Assembly (NCBI GenBank): GCA_964441755.1
Contig: CAYTVG010000011.1
Coordinates: forward strand, 62,001 to 126,000
DNA from: JAUMBM01 sp964441755
GTDB taxonomy: Bacteria; Bacteroidota; Bacteroidia; Chitinophagales; Saprospiraceae
Length of the DNA: 64,000 nt
Direction: 5' to 3'
Below the pieces are notes generated by a model. It worked only from the letters and a program-made list of their open reading frames with translations, was not told where the DNA came from and ran no database searches. Position 1 is the first letter of the stretch. Every line of letters begins with the position of its first letter. This document shows, one piece after another, positions 8,830 to 16,954 of the stretch. The position numbers and the translations under genes are program-made.

Positions 8830-9458
8830 GTGCGTAATAATTATTAGGCTGCAGCAGTTGGCAGATCCAGAGACGAGCGATGGTCAAGCAACTAACAGCA
8901 GCGTGGCTGTGATGTGGCGTAAATTTACCCATATATTCAGCTAAATCAAGCAGAGCATCCAAATATTTTTAGGCTTACTGTAGCCAAACACCTTTTGAGA
9001 TGTATAAAATACACATTATCTGTGATATTTATGTTGCTCTGTTGTATCAACTGCCAAATGTCCGACATTAAATTTTATACAGGGTTAACATTTGTCATTA
9101 TCTCCCGGGTTTTTTCTTTGGCTCATCCGGGGCCGGGTTTTCCGGCTGCATTTTCGACGAAAAACAGCCTGCCATGACCTCTACCCAGTCTGGTGTACAA
9201 ACCAGCATGCATACACTTTGGCCGGTTTTCTGTTTTACTCCATAATTTTGCAGCATTCGGGTATTTTCTTTTACTTTTCGGCCTGTTGAACCAAAAAATT
9301 CCAACAGAATGACATTCTTTAGCGACTTTTGTTGTCGTATCTGATGTCAATCGATGCAATTAGTAAGAATGAAGCCGTGTCAAAAACCAGTAGGCCGCTG
9401 TTGAGAAACAATAATAATTTTACAGCAGCAACTTACGACCAAAACTTCCAAGCGTTCC
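8830..9458. other. Long intergenic region between nhaD and the pyruvate kinase gene
   Basis: A 629-base AT-rich stretch between divergent genes. It carries the nhaD promoter candidate and several weak palindromes (for example GCCGG at 9132-9136 with CCGGC at 9142-9146). A good -7-like TAATTTTG at 9243-9250 points to the right, but its nearest TTTG (9227-9230) is only 12 bases away. No convincing gene was found. Confidence 0.4.
8920..8950 (-). promoter_or_regulatory. Candidate nhaD promoter
   Basis: On the minus strand, CTTG (8947-8950) and TAAATTTA (8920-8927) are separated by 19 bases. Each differs by one base from the Bacteroidota TTTG / TAnnTTTG consensus. A start point about 85 bases before the nhaD ATG would follow. 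Confidence 0.35.
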
Positions 9459-11027
9459 ATGGAAAATATGATTACCATAAAACCCCTGCTCGCAACGCTG
9501 ACCAATATACGGCGCTCTATGCTGAAGGCTGAGCGACACTTTCAGCAGTACACCGACAAGGTACAGCCCCACTACCACGAAAGTAGCCGGAATCTCATCC
9601 ACTACCTGGCTTTGCGATCTTTCGATCTACAGGAACTCCAGTACCAGCTCTCCTCACTGGGCTTGTCATCGCTCAGCCATTCGGAAAGGTACACCCGGGT
9701 AAATGTAGAAAACATCCTTTTTCTGCTTCGGTTGCTCAATGGTGGCGACAGCGAATCGCTCGACCGGGAGGAAGAAGCGCTGGCCACCCACCCGCCCCGC
9801 AGCCGGGCGCAACTTATTTCCAACACCCTGCAGTTGTTTGGTCCGGAGGACTACCCCGGACATACACGGCTCATGGTCACACTGCCACTGCGGGCAGCCG
9901 AAGACCCCCAATTTGTACAGGAGCTTCTGCTGGCAGGCATGAAAGTGGCCCGCATCAATACCAGCCATGACAGTCCCTCCGACTGGCTCAGGATGATTCA
10001 CAACCTTCGACAAGCAGAAGCAGCAACCAGCAAACCAGTGCTGCTGTACATGGATTTGCAGGGGCCCAAAATCCGCACGGGTGAGATACCTGCCAGGTTG
10101 ACTAAAAAAGGTAAATCAAAGCGAGGCTTCATACGTCTGCGGGTAGGTGATCAGCTCGATCTCGTCCGCCAGCAGCAGCCTGCCAGCCTGCCTGTGTGGG
10201 GAAGCCATAAGGAACAACTGCAGCCGGGAAGTATCAGCATCAGCCTGCCCGAAGTACTGGACGATCTGAAGGTCGGCCACACCATCTGGTTTGACGACGG
10301 CAAATTTGGTGGCCTTATTGAAGAAGTGCATGCCGCAGGTGTGCGTGTGCGCATCACGAGCGTCATGCATGACAAAGACAAACTTTTTGCCGGCAAAGGC
10401 ATCAACTTGCCGGAAACACAACTTCGGTTGCCAGCGCTCACACAGGCGGATCTCGACAATCTGCCGCTCGTCTGTGCCAATGCAGATATGCTGGGACTCT
10501 CCTTCGTACGAAAGGAACAGGATATAGAAATTTTACAGGAACAACTGGACAAGCTGGGCAAACCTGACATTGGTATCATCATAAAAGTGGAGACACAAGA
10601 GACCTTCAACAATCTGCCAACCATACTGCTCAGAGCGATGCGCAGCCCCAGGGTGGGACTCATGATCGCCCGGGGCGATCTGGCCGTAGAACTCGGCTTT
10701 ATCCGCATAGCCGAAGTACAGGAGCAACTGATGTGGTTGTGCGAAGCAGCCCATGTACCGGTCATCTGGGCTACCCAAATACTGGAAAACCTGGTGACAA
10801 AAGGCGCTGCCTCAAGAGCCGAGATTTCCGACGTTGTCCTTTCTGTCCGGGCAGAGTGTGCCATGCTCAACAAAGGTCCCTACATACTGGATGCCCTCCA
10901 CCTTTTACAGGATATTGACCGGCGCATGGCACAGCACCAGTCAAAAAAACAACACTCCCTCAAACCATTGGGCGTGGCCCGTCATTTTATGGCAAACCTG
11001 AATGATACAGGCCGAAAAAGCCGGTAG
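9459..11027 (+). CDS. Atypical pyruvate kinase with N-terminal extension and no C-terminal domain
   Basis: A 522-residue protein. Residues 1 to about 120 form a helical extension unlike standard pyruvate kinase. Then follow recognisable kinase blocks: VARINTSHD, MDLQGPKIRTGE, FDDGKFGGLI, GINLPETQLRLPALT, GLSFVRKEQDIE, IIIKVETQETF (with the catalytic Lys), MIARGDLAVELG and WATQILENLVTKGAASRAE. The usual stretch after SRAEISDV (normally DGTDAVMLSGETA) reads AECAMLNKGPY, and the chain stops soon after, so the allosteric C-terminal domain is missing. This is a divergent pyruvate kinase-like subgroup; phosphotransfer from PEP to ADP is plausible but not certain. ATG 9459 is the first in frame. The gene stands alone. 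Confidence 0.82.
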   Translation: MENMITIKPLLATLTNIRRSMLKAERHFQQYTDKVQPHYHESSRNLIHYLALRSFDLQELQYQLSSLGLSSLSHSERYTRVNVENILFLLRLLNGGDSESLDREEEALATHPPRSRAQLISNTLQLFGPEDYPGHTRLMVTLPLRAAEDPQFVQELLLAGMKVARINTSHDSPSDWLRMIHNLRQAEAATSKPVLLYMDLQGPKIRTGEIPARLTKKGKSKRGFIRLRVGDQLDLVRQQQPASLPVWGSHKEQLQPGSISISLPEVLDDLKVGHTIWFDDGKFGGLIEEVHAAGVRVRITSVMHDKDKLFAGKGINLPETQLRLPALTQADLDNLPLVCANADMLGLSFVRKEQDIEILQEQLDKLGKPDIGIIIKVETQETFNNLPTILLRAMRSPRVGLMIARGDLAVELGFIRIAEVQEQLMWLCEAAHVPVIWATQILENLVTKGAASRAEISDVVLSVRAECAMLNKGPYILDALHLLQDIDRRMAQHQSKKQHSLKPLGVARHFMANLNDTGRKSR

Positions 11028-11085
11028 TGTCCGGATAGCTAAGCAGCCTGCGTACGCTGTTTTGCAGCCAAGCGACAATAATACC

Positions 11086-11117
11086 TTTGGCATTGGCCTT
11101 ATTTAGGATTATCTTTG
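11086..11117 (+). promoter_or_regulatory. Bacteroidota-type promoter of the TonB-dependent receptor gene
   Basis: TTTG at 11086-11089 and TATCTTTG at 11110-11117 are separated by 20 bases, a full match to the Bacteroidota -33/-7 consensus. The predicted start point is about 30 bases before ATG 11155, giving a short leader. Confidence 0.72.
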
Positions 11118-11154
11118 CGCCTCACCAATGTGGAAATTCAGACCAGTAGTCAAC

Positions 11155-13485
11155 ATGAAAATCAAATTATTTATTGTAACACTTGTGCTGTTAGGCTGCG
11201 CCTCGCTGCTGCAAGCACAAAAGGGTGTAATACGCGGGAATGTTCTTGATAGTGAGACAGGAGAGCCCATCATCTTCGGCAATGTGCGAATCCTGGGAAG
11301 TACGCAGGGTACCAACACAGATGAAAACGGTTTCTTCACTTTGGGAGACTTAGCACCGGGAAATTATAAGATTGTAGCAACCTATATTGGCTACGACAGT
11401 CTGCTTGTCAGCATTGACCTTAAAGCAGGCGCCATTATCTACCAGCGCCTGAGCATGAATCCATCTGCAGTAGATCTCGAGACCGTCAGCGTATCTGCCT
11501 CACGCGAACAAGCGCGCTCCGATGTGCAAGTCTCCAAAGTTACGGTTACGGCCAAAGAAATTCGGGCACTGCCCTCTACTGGTGGAGAAGCCGATATCGC
11601 CCAGTACCTGCCGGTACTGCCAGGTATAGTTGTTTCCGGCGACCAGGGCGGGCAGGTGTATATCAGGGGCGGCTCTCCTGTGCAGAATAAGATTTTGCTC
11701 GATGGCATGACGATCTACAACCCCTTCCATTCCATTGGCTTCTTTTCCGTTTTTGAAACAGAGACCATCCGTTCGGTTGATGTATATACCGGTGGATTTA
11801 ATGCAGAATATGGGGGGCGTATATCTGCTGTAGTAGACATACGCACCAGAGAAGGGAATAAAAAGCGGTTTGCCGGTCTTGCTTCTGCAAGCCCCTTTCA
11901 GGTGAAAGGGTTGGTTGAAGGTCCGATAAAAGCGATGGATCCGGAGACCGGTGCCAGCAGCAGCTTTCTGCTGACAGCCAAACACTCATACCTCGATCAG
12001 ACCTCCAAGTTCCTGTATCAATATGCTGTTGATACCAATTTCTACAACCTCGGAGGTGGCGATTCTACTTTCCGCCCGCAGGACTTAGGGCTTCCTTTCA
12101 GTTTTTCTGATTTCTATGGCAAATTTAGCCTGAACGCCGGTAATGGCAGCAAGGTGGATTTCTTCGGCTTCAATTTCAATGATCGTTTTGCTATCAGCGG
12201 TGTAGCTGATCTGGGATGGAAAAATACAGGCGGTGGTGCCAGCTTTACACTCATTCCCCCCAACTCGAATGTCATCATGGACGGAACGATCTCCTATTCC
12301 GATTACCTTATTACGCTTAGTGAAAACAATGGGGCCCCGCGCTCCAGCCAGATCAGCACCTACAATGTGCTGCTCAACTTTGCTTATTTCGGTCGATCCA
12401 ACCAGATTAACTACGGGTTTGAGTTCAACGGATTCAATACCGACTTCAGCTTTCAGAATTTCCGCGGGCTTACTTTTAGCCAGCTTGATTTTACCACCGA
12501 AATTTCGGGCTATCTGAAATATAAGCAAATAATCGGCAACCTGATCATCGAGCCAGGCATACGCGCCCAATTTTATGCCTCTCAAAATACGGCCTCCTTT
12601 GAGCCTCGCTTTGGTGCAAAATACAATGCAACAGATTGGCTGCGCTTCAAATTGGCCGGAGGTGTATACTCGCAAAACCTGATAGGTACCGTCAACGACC
12701 TCGATATCGTCAACTTTTTCATAGGTTTCCTCGCCGGCCCGGAAGAACTATTGTACCGTCCGGCTTCTAATATTGCGGCAGAAGACCGCCTGCAGCACGC
12801 ACTCCATGGTGTTGTCGGCTTTGAGCTTGATATTAACCGCTTCTCGACACTCAATATCGAAGGCTATTACAAAGATTTCAATCAGCTCATCGCTATCAAT
12901 CGCAATAAAGAGAAAGCGAGTGACCCCAACTTTATCACGGAGACTGGCACCGCCTACGGTATTGATGTTTCTTATAAGTACTTAGCCGATCGATTCTATC
13001 TTTGGTCGACCTACTCCTGGGGGCATGTGCGCCGCGATGATGGTTTTCAGGAGTTTCCTACTCACTTCGACCGTCGCCACAACGTCAACCTGCTCATGAC
13101 CTACAATATGGGTCCTAAAAAACAGTGGGAAGCCAGTGCACGCTGGAACCTGGGTTCAGGCTTTCCTTTTACCCAGACACAAGGGTTCTATCAGGGTGTA
13201 GACCTCCAGAATTCTCCCTTGCTGACCAACTTCCTTACGGGTAATAACAATCTTGGTGTTCTGCTGTCAGGCACCCGCAACGGAGGGCGACTTCCCTACT
13301 TCCACCGCCTTGATTTTTCGCTCAAGCGGCATTTTGAACTCAGTAAAAACAGCGCTATCGACGCTATCTTCAGCTTGACCAATGTATACAATCGTCAGAA
13401 TGTATTCTTTGTTGACCGTATTACCAACAACCGCGTCAACCAGCTGCCGGTACTGCCCAGCATCGGGCTTACGTTCTCCTGGTAG
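11155..13485 (+). CDS. TonB-dependent outer-membrane receptor with carboxypeptidase-like domain
   Basis: A 776-residue protein from ATG 11155, which gives a proper signal peptide (MKIKLFIVTLVLLGCASLL, cleavage near LQAQ); ATG 11128 would add nine charged residues in front. A carboxypeptidase-regulatory-like domain follows (GVIRGNVLDSETGEPI to about residue 100). The plug is marked by ALPSTGGEADIAQYLPVLPG, VYIRGGSPVQNKILLDGMT and FNAEYGGRISAVVDIRT. The remaining 500 residues are barrel strands ending in the aromatic strand LPSIGLTFSW. No SusD partner is adjacent, so it is not a SusCD pair. Such receptors import a ligand through the outer membrane using TonB energy, or act as TonB-coupled export helpers; the ligand is not inferable. 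Confidence 0.93.
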   Translation: MKIKLFIVTLVLLGCASLLQAQKGVIRGNVLDSETGEPIIFGNVRILGSTQGTNTDENGFFTLGDLAPGNYKIVATYIGYDSLLVSIDLKAGAIIYQRLSMNPSAVDLETVSVSASREQARSDVQVSKVTVTAKEIRALPSTGGEADIAQYLPVLPGIVVSGDQGGQVYIRGGSPVQNKILLDGMTIYNPFHSIGFFSVFETETIRSVDVYTGGFNAEYGGRISAVVDIRTREGNKKRFAGLASASPFQVKGLVEGPIKAMDPETGASSSFLLTAKHSYLDQTSKFLYQYAVDTNFYNLGGGDSTFRPQDLGLPFSFSDFYGKFSLNAGNGSKVDFFGFNFNDRFAISGVADLGWKNTGGGASFTLIPPNSNVIMDGTISYSDYLITLSENNGAPRSSQISTYNVLLNFAYFGRSNQINYGFEFNGFNTDFSFQNFRGLTFSQLDFTTEISGYLKYKQIIGNLIIEPGIRAQFYASQNTASFEPRFGAKYNATDWLRFKLAGGVYSQNLIGTVNDLDIVNFFIGFLAGPEELLYRPASNIAAEDRLQHALHGVVGFELDINRFSTLNIEGYYKDFNQLIAINRNKEKASDPNFITETGTAYGIDVSYKYLADRFYLWSTYSWGHVRRDDGFQEFPTHFDRRHNVNLLMTYNMGPKKQWEASARWNLGSGFPFTQTQGFYQGVDLQNSPLLTNFLTGNNNLGVLLSGTRNGGRLPYFHRLDFSLKRHFELSKNSAIDAIFSLTNVYNRQNVFFVDRITNNRVNQLPVLPSIGLTFSW

Positions 13486-13535
13486 TGGAAAAAGCAGAAG
13501 ACACTTACAAACATGTACTCGTATCGAGACTGTTT

Positions 13536-13577
13536 AAAAATACTGTCTGCCGGCCCGGGCCGGCAGACAGTATTTTT
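13536..13577 (+). terminator. Perfect 42-base palindrome acting as transcription terminator
   Basis: The whole interval is its own reverse complement: a 21-bp arm rich in CTGCCGGCCC, flanked by A5 on the left and T5 on the right. Symmetry makes it a terminator for both directions. It lies 50 bases after the TonB receptor stop and 108 bases from the 3' end of tRNA-Leu, which is transcribed toward it. Confidence 0.8.
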
Positions 13578-13685
13578 ATTAGGCTTTTCCGCAAGGGCAA
13601 AAAAAAGAGTCACACTCTGCGAGTTGACTCATTACTTGATAAACGACGTGAAATCTGCCATAATAACGGCAGATGCAACAAATAG

Positions 13686-13770
13686 TACCCGGGACGGGAA
13701 TCGAACCCGTACGACCTCAACGGTCACAGGATTTTAAGTCCTGCGTGTCTACCTATTCCACCACCCGGGC
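13686..13770 (-). tRNA. tRNA-Leu (anticodon UAA)
   Basis: The minus strand reads GCCCGGGTGGTGGAATAGG at the 5' end and GGTTCGATTCCCG in the T arm, with the acceptor stem closing as CCCGGGT plus discriminator A. The anticodon loop is ACTTAAAAT, giving anticodon TAA. The extra arm (TGACCGTTGAGGTCG) is long, as expected of class II leucine tRNA. CCA is not encoded. Length is 85 nucleotides. Confidence 0.95.
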
Positions 13771-13785
13771 TCAGCAAGGCGAGTG

Positions 13786-13793
13786 CAAAGATA
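13786..13793 (-). promoter_or_regulatory. -7 box of the tRNA-Leu promoter
   Basis: On the minus strand the bases read TATCTTTG, a full match to TAnnTTTG, 15 bases before the tRNA 5' end. The -33 element at the expected place is weak (GTTA). Confidence 0.5.
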
Positions 13794-13848
13794 TATAAAA
13801 ACGCAATAGCAAGTAACCATATTTATGGAAATTAACGCATAACAACAC

Positions 13849-15765
13849 ATGTCATCCACTGATTCACGGACGGAACACATACACAAACTGCGAGAAATAC
13901 TGCAGCTCGAAAAATCGGAAGATTTCGAACAGCATCGAAATATTCTCCAGCGCCTGTCGCTGGAGGAAAAAGTCAAAGAAGGTTACTGCTGGTTTCCGCT
14001 ACAAGTCATCAAAACAGGCTATGCCATTGGCAACCGGGCCTACCTGCTGCTGGAGCGCAGTCAAAAGCAAAGTAAACCCGATACGCTTAGGGCTGGAGCT
14101 TCTGTACAACTGTTCAGCCAACAGCCGGCAGTTAAAGAACCTACAGCAGCCGGCGTTATTCAATATGTCGACCGCAACCGGATGAAGGTCATTCTCAACA
14201 GCTCTGACCTGCCGGAATGGGTGTCGCTGGGTATGATCGGTGTAGAGATCGCCTTTGATGAGCGTACATATCTCGAAATGGAAAAAGCCCTGCAGACCCT
14301 GCTGCAGGCTCGTTCCGGTCGCATAGCCGAATTGCGCGACATCCTGTGTGGGCAGCAGCCTGCCCGTTTCTTTCCCGCCCACACCTATACCTATCCGGCT
14401 TCGGAGCTCAACAGCTCCCAGCAACAGGCTATTGACATGATACTGCACGCCAGAGATCTTGCCATCGTTCATGGTCCGCCGGGTACCGGCAAAACAACAA
14501 CCCTGGTGGAAGCCGTAAAAATCCTGTCCCAAACGGAGAAAAATATATTGGTGACAGCCCCCAGCAATACGGCGGTTGATCTTCTGACCGAGCGACTGGC
14601 AGAAGCAGGTGTATCTGTAGTGCGAATAGGCAATCTTTCAAGAATCGACGAGCACATAGCCCGGCATTCCCTAGATTTTCAGGTAGCACAGCATCCGGAA
14701 ACAAAAACCATCAAAAAAATCAGGATCCAGGCAGCCGAAGCTCGCCGTAAAGCCCGGCGGTATCGCCGCAATTTTGGGGAGCAAGAGCGTGAAGAGCGAA
14801 AGGCGCTCTACAAAGAAGCGGGCGAATTGGCTGCCTGGGCAGACCAGCTGGAAAAACGCGTCATCGACCAGCTACTTTCTACCACGCAGGTTATCGCTGC
14901 TACCCTTGTAGGCGCTGTTCATCCCGTACTGGAAGGACGTACCTTTTCGACTGTTTTCATTGATGAAGCAGCCCAGGCCATAGAGCCCGCCAGCTGGATC
15001 CCCGTCTGCCTGGCCCAAAGAGTCGTGCTGGCAGGTGATCCGTATCAACTCCCCCCTACCGTCAAGTCGCAGCGCGCCCGAAAAGCAGGCCTTCATATCA
15101 GTCTTATGGAACGCCTGATTGGGCTGCAAGCAGAAGCAACCAGTCTGCTCAAGGTACAGTACCGCATGCACCATCGAATCATGGGGTTCAGCAATCAGTA
15201 TTTCTATGGCAACCAACTGCAAGCAGCGGAGGCGGTTCAAAACAGGCAACTAACCTACGAAATTGAATCCCCGTTGCTGTTCATTGACACCGCCGGCTGT
15301 GGGTTTGAAGAACAACAGCACCCTGCTTACCATAGCAAATTCAACCCCGCCGAATTTTTGATCGTCTGTGAGCACCTGTATCAGCTCATAGGCTATTATC
15401 AGGATCACGAACTTCCCTCTATTGCCATACTTTCACCCTACAAGGAACAACTGTTGCATATGCAAAAGCATATTGCAGCAGATCCCGTACTATCCCCCCT
15501 CAACCTCATCGTACAAACCATCGATGGTTATCAGGGACAGGAACGCGATGTCGTCTATATCAGTCTTGTACGCAGCAATAATAAAAACGATATAGGCTTT
15601 TTATCAGACTACAGACGTATGAATGTAGCCATGACACGAGCACGCATGAAGCTGGTCGTTGTTGGCGACAGTGCCACCATCGGTGCGGACTCCTTCTACA
15701 GCGCCTTCATCGACTACTGTGACAAAGCTGACAGCTACCAGACAGCCTGGATGTATATGCGATGA
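13849..15765 (+). CDS. SF1B DNA/RNA helicase, IGHMBP2/UPF1-like
   Basis: A 638-residue helicase. Motif I GPPGTGKTTT is near residue 210, motif Ia follows in TAPSNTAVDLL, motif II is DEAAQAIE, motif III is LAGDPYQLPPT, motif IV lies in KVQYRMHHRIM, motif V is TIDGYQGQERDVV and motif VI is RRMNVAMTRARMKL. An N-terminal beta-barrel-like region (about residues 50-150, with QLFSQQPAV and MKVILNSSD) precedes the P-loop, and a helical insertion rich in Arg (RRKARRYRRN) lies between Ia and II. This is the layout of IGHMBP2-type 5'-3' SF1B helicases acting on DNA or RNA. The gene is single and converges on gldN across a shared terminator. Confidence 0.92.
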   Translation: MSSTDSRTEHIHKLREILQLEKSEDFEQHRNILQRLSLEEKVKEGYCWFPLQVIKTGYAIGNRAYLLLERSQKQSKPDTLRAGASVQLFSQQPAVKEPTAAGVIQYVDRNRMKVILNSSDLPEWVSLGMIGVEIAFDERTYLEMEKALQTLLQARSGRIAELRDILCGQQPARFFPAHTYTYPASELNSSQQQAIDMILHARDLAIVHGPPGTGKTTTLVEAVKILSQTEKNILVTAPSNTAVDLLTERLAEAGVSVVRIGNLSRIDEHIARHSLDFQVAQHPETKTIKKIRIQAAEARRKARRYRRNFGEQEREERKALYKEAGELAAWADQLEKRVIDQLLSTTQVIAATLVGAVHPVLEGRTFSTVFIDEAAQAIEPASWIPVCLAQRVVLAGDPYQLPPTVKSQRARKAGLHISLMERLIGLQAEATSLLKVQYRMHHRIMGFSNQYFYGNQLQAAEAVQNRQLTYEIESPLLFIDTAGCGFEEQQHPAYHSKFNPAEFLIVCEHLYQLIGYYQDHELPSIAILSPYKEQLLHMQKHIAADPVLSPLNLIVQTIDGYQGQERDVVYISLVRSNNKNDIGFLSDYRRMNVAMTRARMKLVVVGDSATIGADSFYSAFIDYCDKADSYQTAWMYMR

Positions 15766-15797
15766 AGCCGGCAGACATATTGTTAGTGTTGTAATAA

Positions 15798-15849
15798 AAC
15801 AAAGAGCCGTTAATAATTTTACGATGAAAATTATTAACGGCTCTTTGTT
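15798..15849. terminator. Bidirectional intrinsic terminator between helicase gene and gldN
   Basis: A perfect 23-bp stem (15798-15820 with 15827-15849) with loop ACGATG lies between two converging genes. The stem core is AAAGAGCCGTTAATAA. T-rich ends on both strands let it stop transcription from either side. Confidence 0.85.
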
Positions 15850-15886
15850 GTCGGTTAATTATTAACCAGACAGCACCTACAGGAGA

Positions 15887-16765
15887 TTAATACTCCCAAA
15901 GGTCGTGCTCGCGATTGAACAGTTCCATTTTGATGCGATCAGCCTCCAGCAGGCGATCGACACCCTCTACATAATCCTGCAAACGACGATCACGTACGTT
16001 AGACTCCTTGACGATGTAGCTGGAGAAGTAACGCATTTCGAAGATATCCTCCCATGTCAGCGGAGATGAGTCGTTACCTACCGTGTAAGACTTCTCTTTA
16101 GCGAGCACATCGCGGACTTCCGGATAGTAGACCCAGAACAATGGTCTCTCTCCCCTTGATTCGTTGGTGCCAGGATCTTTTACATCCAGCAAAGGAGCGA
16201 TGCCCAGAATTCTGACCTGCAATCTCGAAGACTCCTCGTCAAAGAACCACACCTCCTTGATACGGAAGCGCAGAACGTCATCGGGATTCAACTCATTGCG
16301 CACGATTTTGGGAACCTCTTCGTAGGTGATAGGATCGAAGGTAGTGATCGTATCGATTGAAGCACCGATAGCACTAACCTCATCGGGCGACAGCGCCTTT
16401 TCGAAATCACCATCCGTTGTGGGTTCGAAAACCCTGATTTCTTTATTCTCAGCCGCTTCCTGAAGGATCGTAAAGAACCTTCTCTTAGGATAAGCAAAAG
16501 GCTGGTTCATCTTCTCGCGAATATCAATGACCCGCCATACCCTTTTCTCGAAAAGGATGTCCGGCTCCCTTACAGGATCGTAAGACAGAGGTGGCTTCTC
16601 AGCGATGGTGCGACGCTGAACAATATCATCCAATGGCAGGTCTGTAGGTGTTTGAGACTCACCCGCCTCCGTCATCATGGAGATATTGGACGGGAGCTGA
16701 GCCCAAACAGCGAGCGAACTGCCCAGCATCAGCGACATTACCGTTAATTTCAGAGCGATTTTCAT
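15887..16765 (-). CDS. gldN: GldN, T9SS/gliding motor-associated periplasmic protein
   Basis: A 292-residue protein from ATG 16765, which gives the signal peptide MKIALKLTVMSLMLGSSLAV ending near AVWAQ; ATG 16804 would add 13 residues. The mature chain carries the GldN/PorN signatures EKRVWRVIDIREKMNQPFAYP, LFWVYYPEVRDVLAKEKSY (near the middle) and TWEDIFEMRYFSSYIVKESN. In T9SS, GldN forms a periplasmic ring complex with the lipoprotein GldK under the outer membrane. It is the last gene of the block and follows gldM after 189 bases that contain a strong hairpin, so its expression may be adjusted relative to gldM. Identification is very secure. Confidence 0.96.
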   Translation of the reverse strand: MKIALKLTVMSLMLGSSLAVWAQLPSNISMMTEAGESQTPTDLPLDDIVQRRTIAEKPPLSYDPVREPDILFEKRVWRVIDIREKMNQPFAYPKRRFFTILQEAAENKEIRVFEPTTDGDFEKALSPDEVSAIGASIDTITTFDPITYEEVPKIVRNELNPDDVLRFRIKEVWFFDEESSRLQVRILGIAPLLDVKDPGTNESRGERPLFWVYYPEVRDVLAKEKSYTVGNDSSPLTWEDIFEMRYFSSYIVKESNVRDRRLQDYVEGVDRLLEADRIKMELFNREHDLWEY

Positions 16766-16817
16766 GAAGTAAGAATTTAACAGCATTTTACAAAAAAACC
16801 TCAACAGAAAAGATTGT

Positions 16818-16859
16818 GAGGTTGATTCCGCCGGAATACACTTCCGGCGGAAAAACCTC
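16818..16859 (-). repeat. Hairpin in the gldM-gldN intercistronic gap
   Basis: TTCCGCCGGAA (16826-16836) pairs perfectly with TTCCGGCGGAA (16842-16852) around the loop TACAC, and GAGGTT/AACCTC extend the stem. On the transcribed minus strand no long T-run follows, so it is more likely an RNA-processing or stabilising element than a full terminator. Confidence 0.6.
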
Positions 16860-16954
16860 TATTCATTAACGCATAAGCTGCTGATGTAGTACAGCATAAC
16901 ATTCAAATAACGCACAGAGAACGAGGAATTGCAGCAATGCAACCGACCTCTTTC

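Noticed and set aside
8995..9177. TTG-started 60-codon frame with a lipoprotein-like N-terminus
   Set aside because: Start is TTG, the tail is low quality and no expression signal is present; likely chance in an AT-rich gap.
9227..9250. TTTG and TAATTTTG as promoter of the pyruvate kinase gene
   Set aside because: Spacing is only 12 bases instead of 19-21, and the leader would be over 200 bases.
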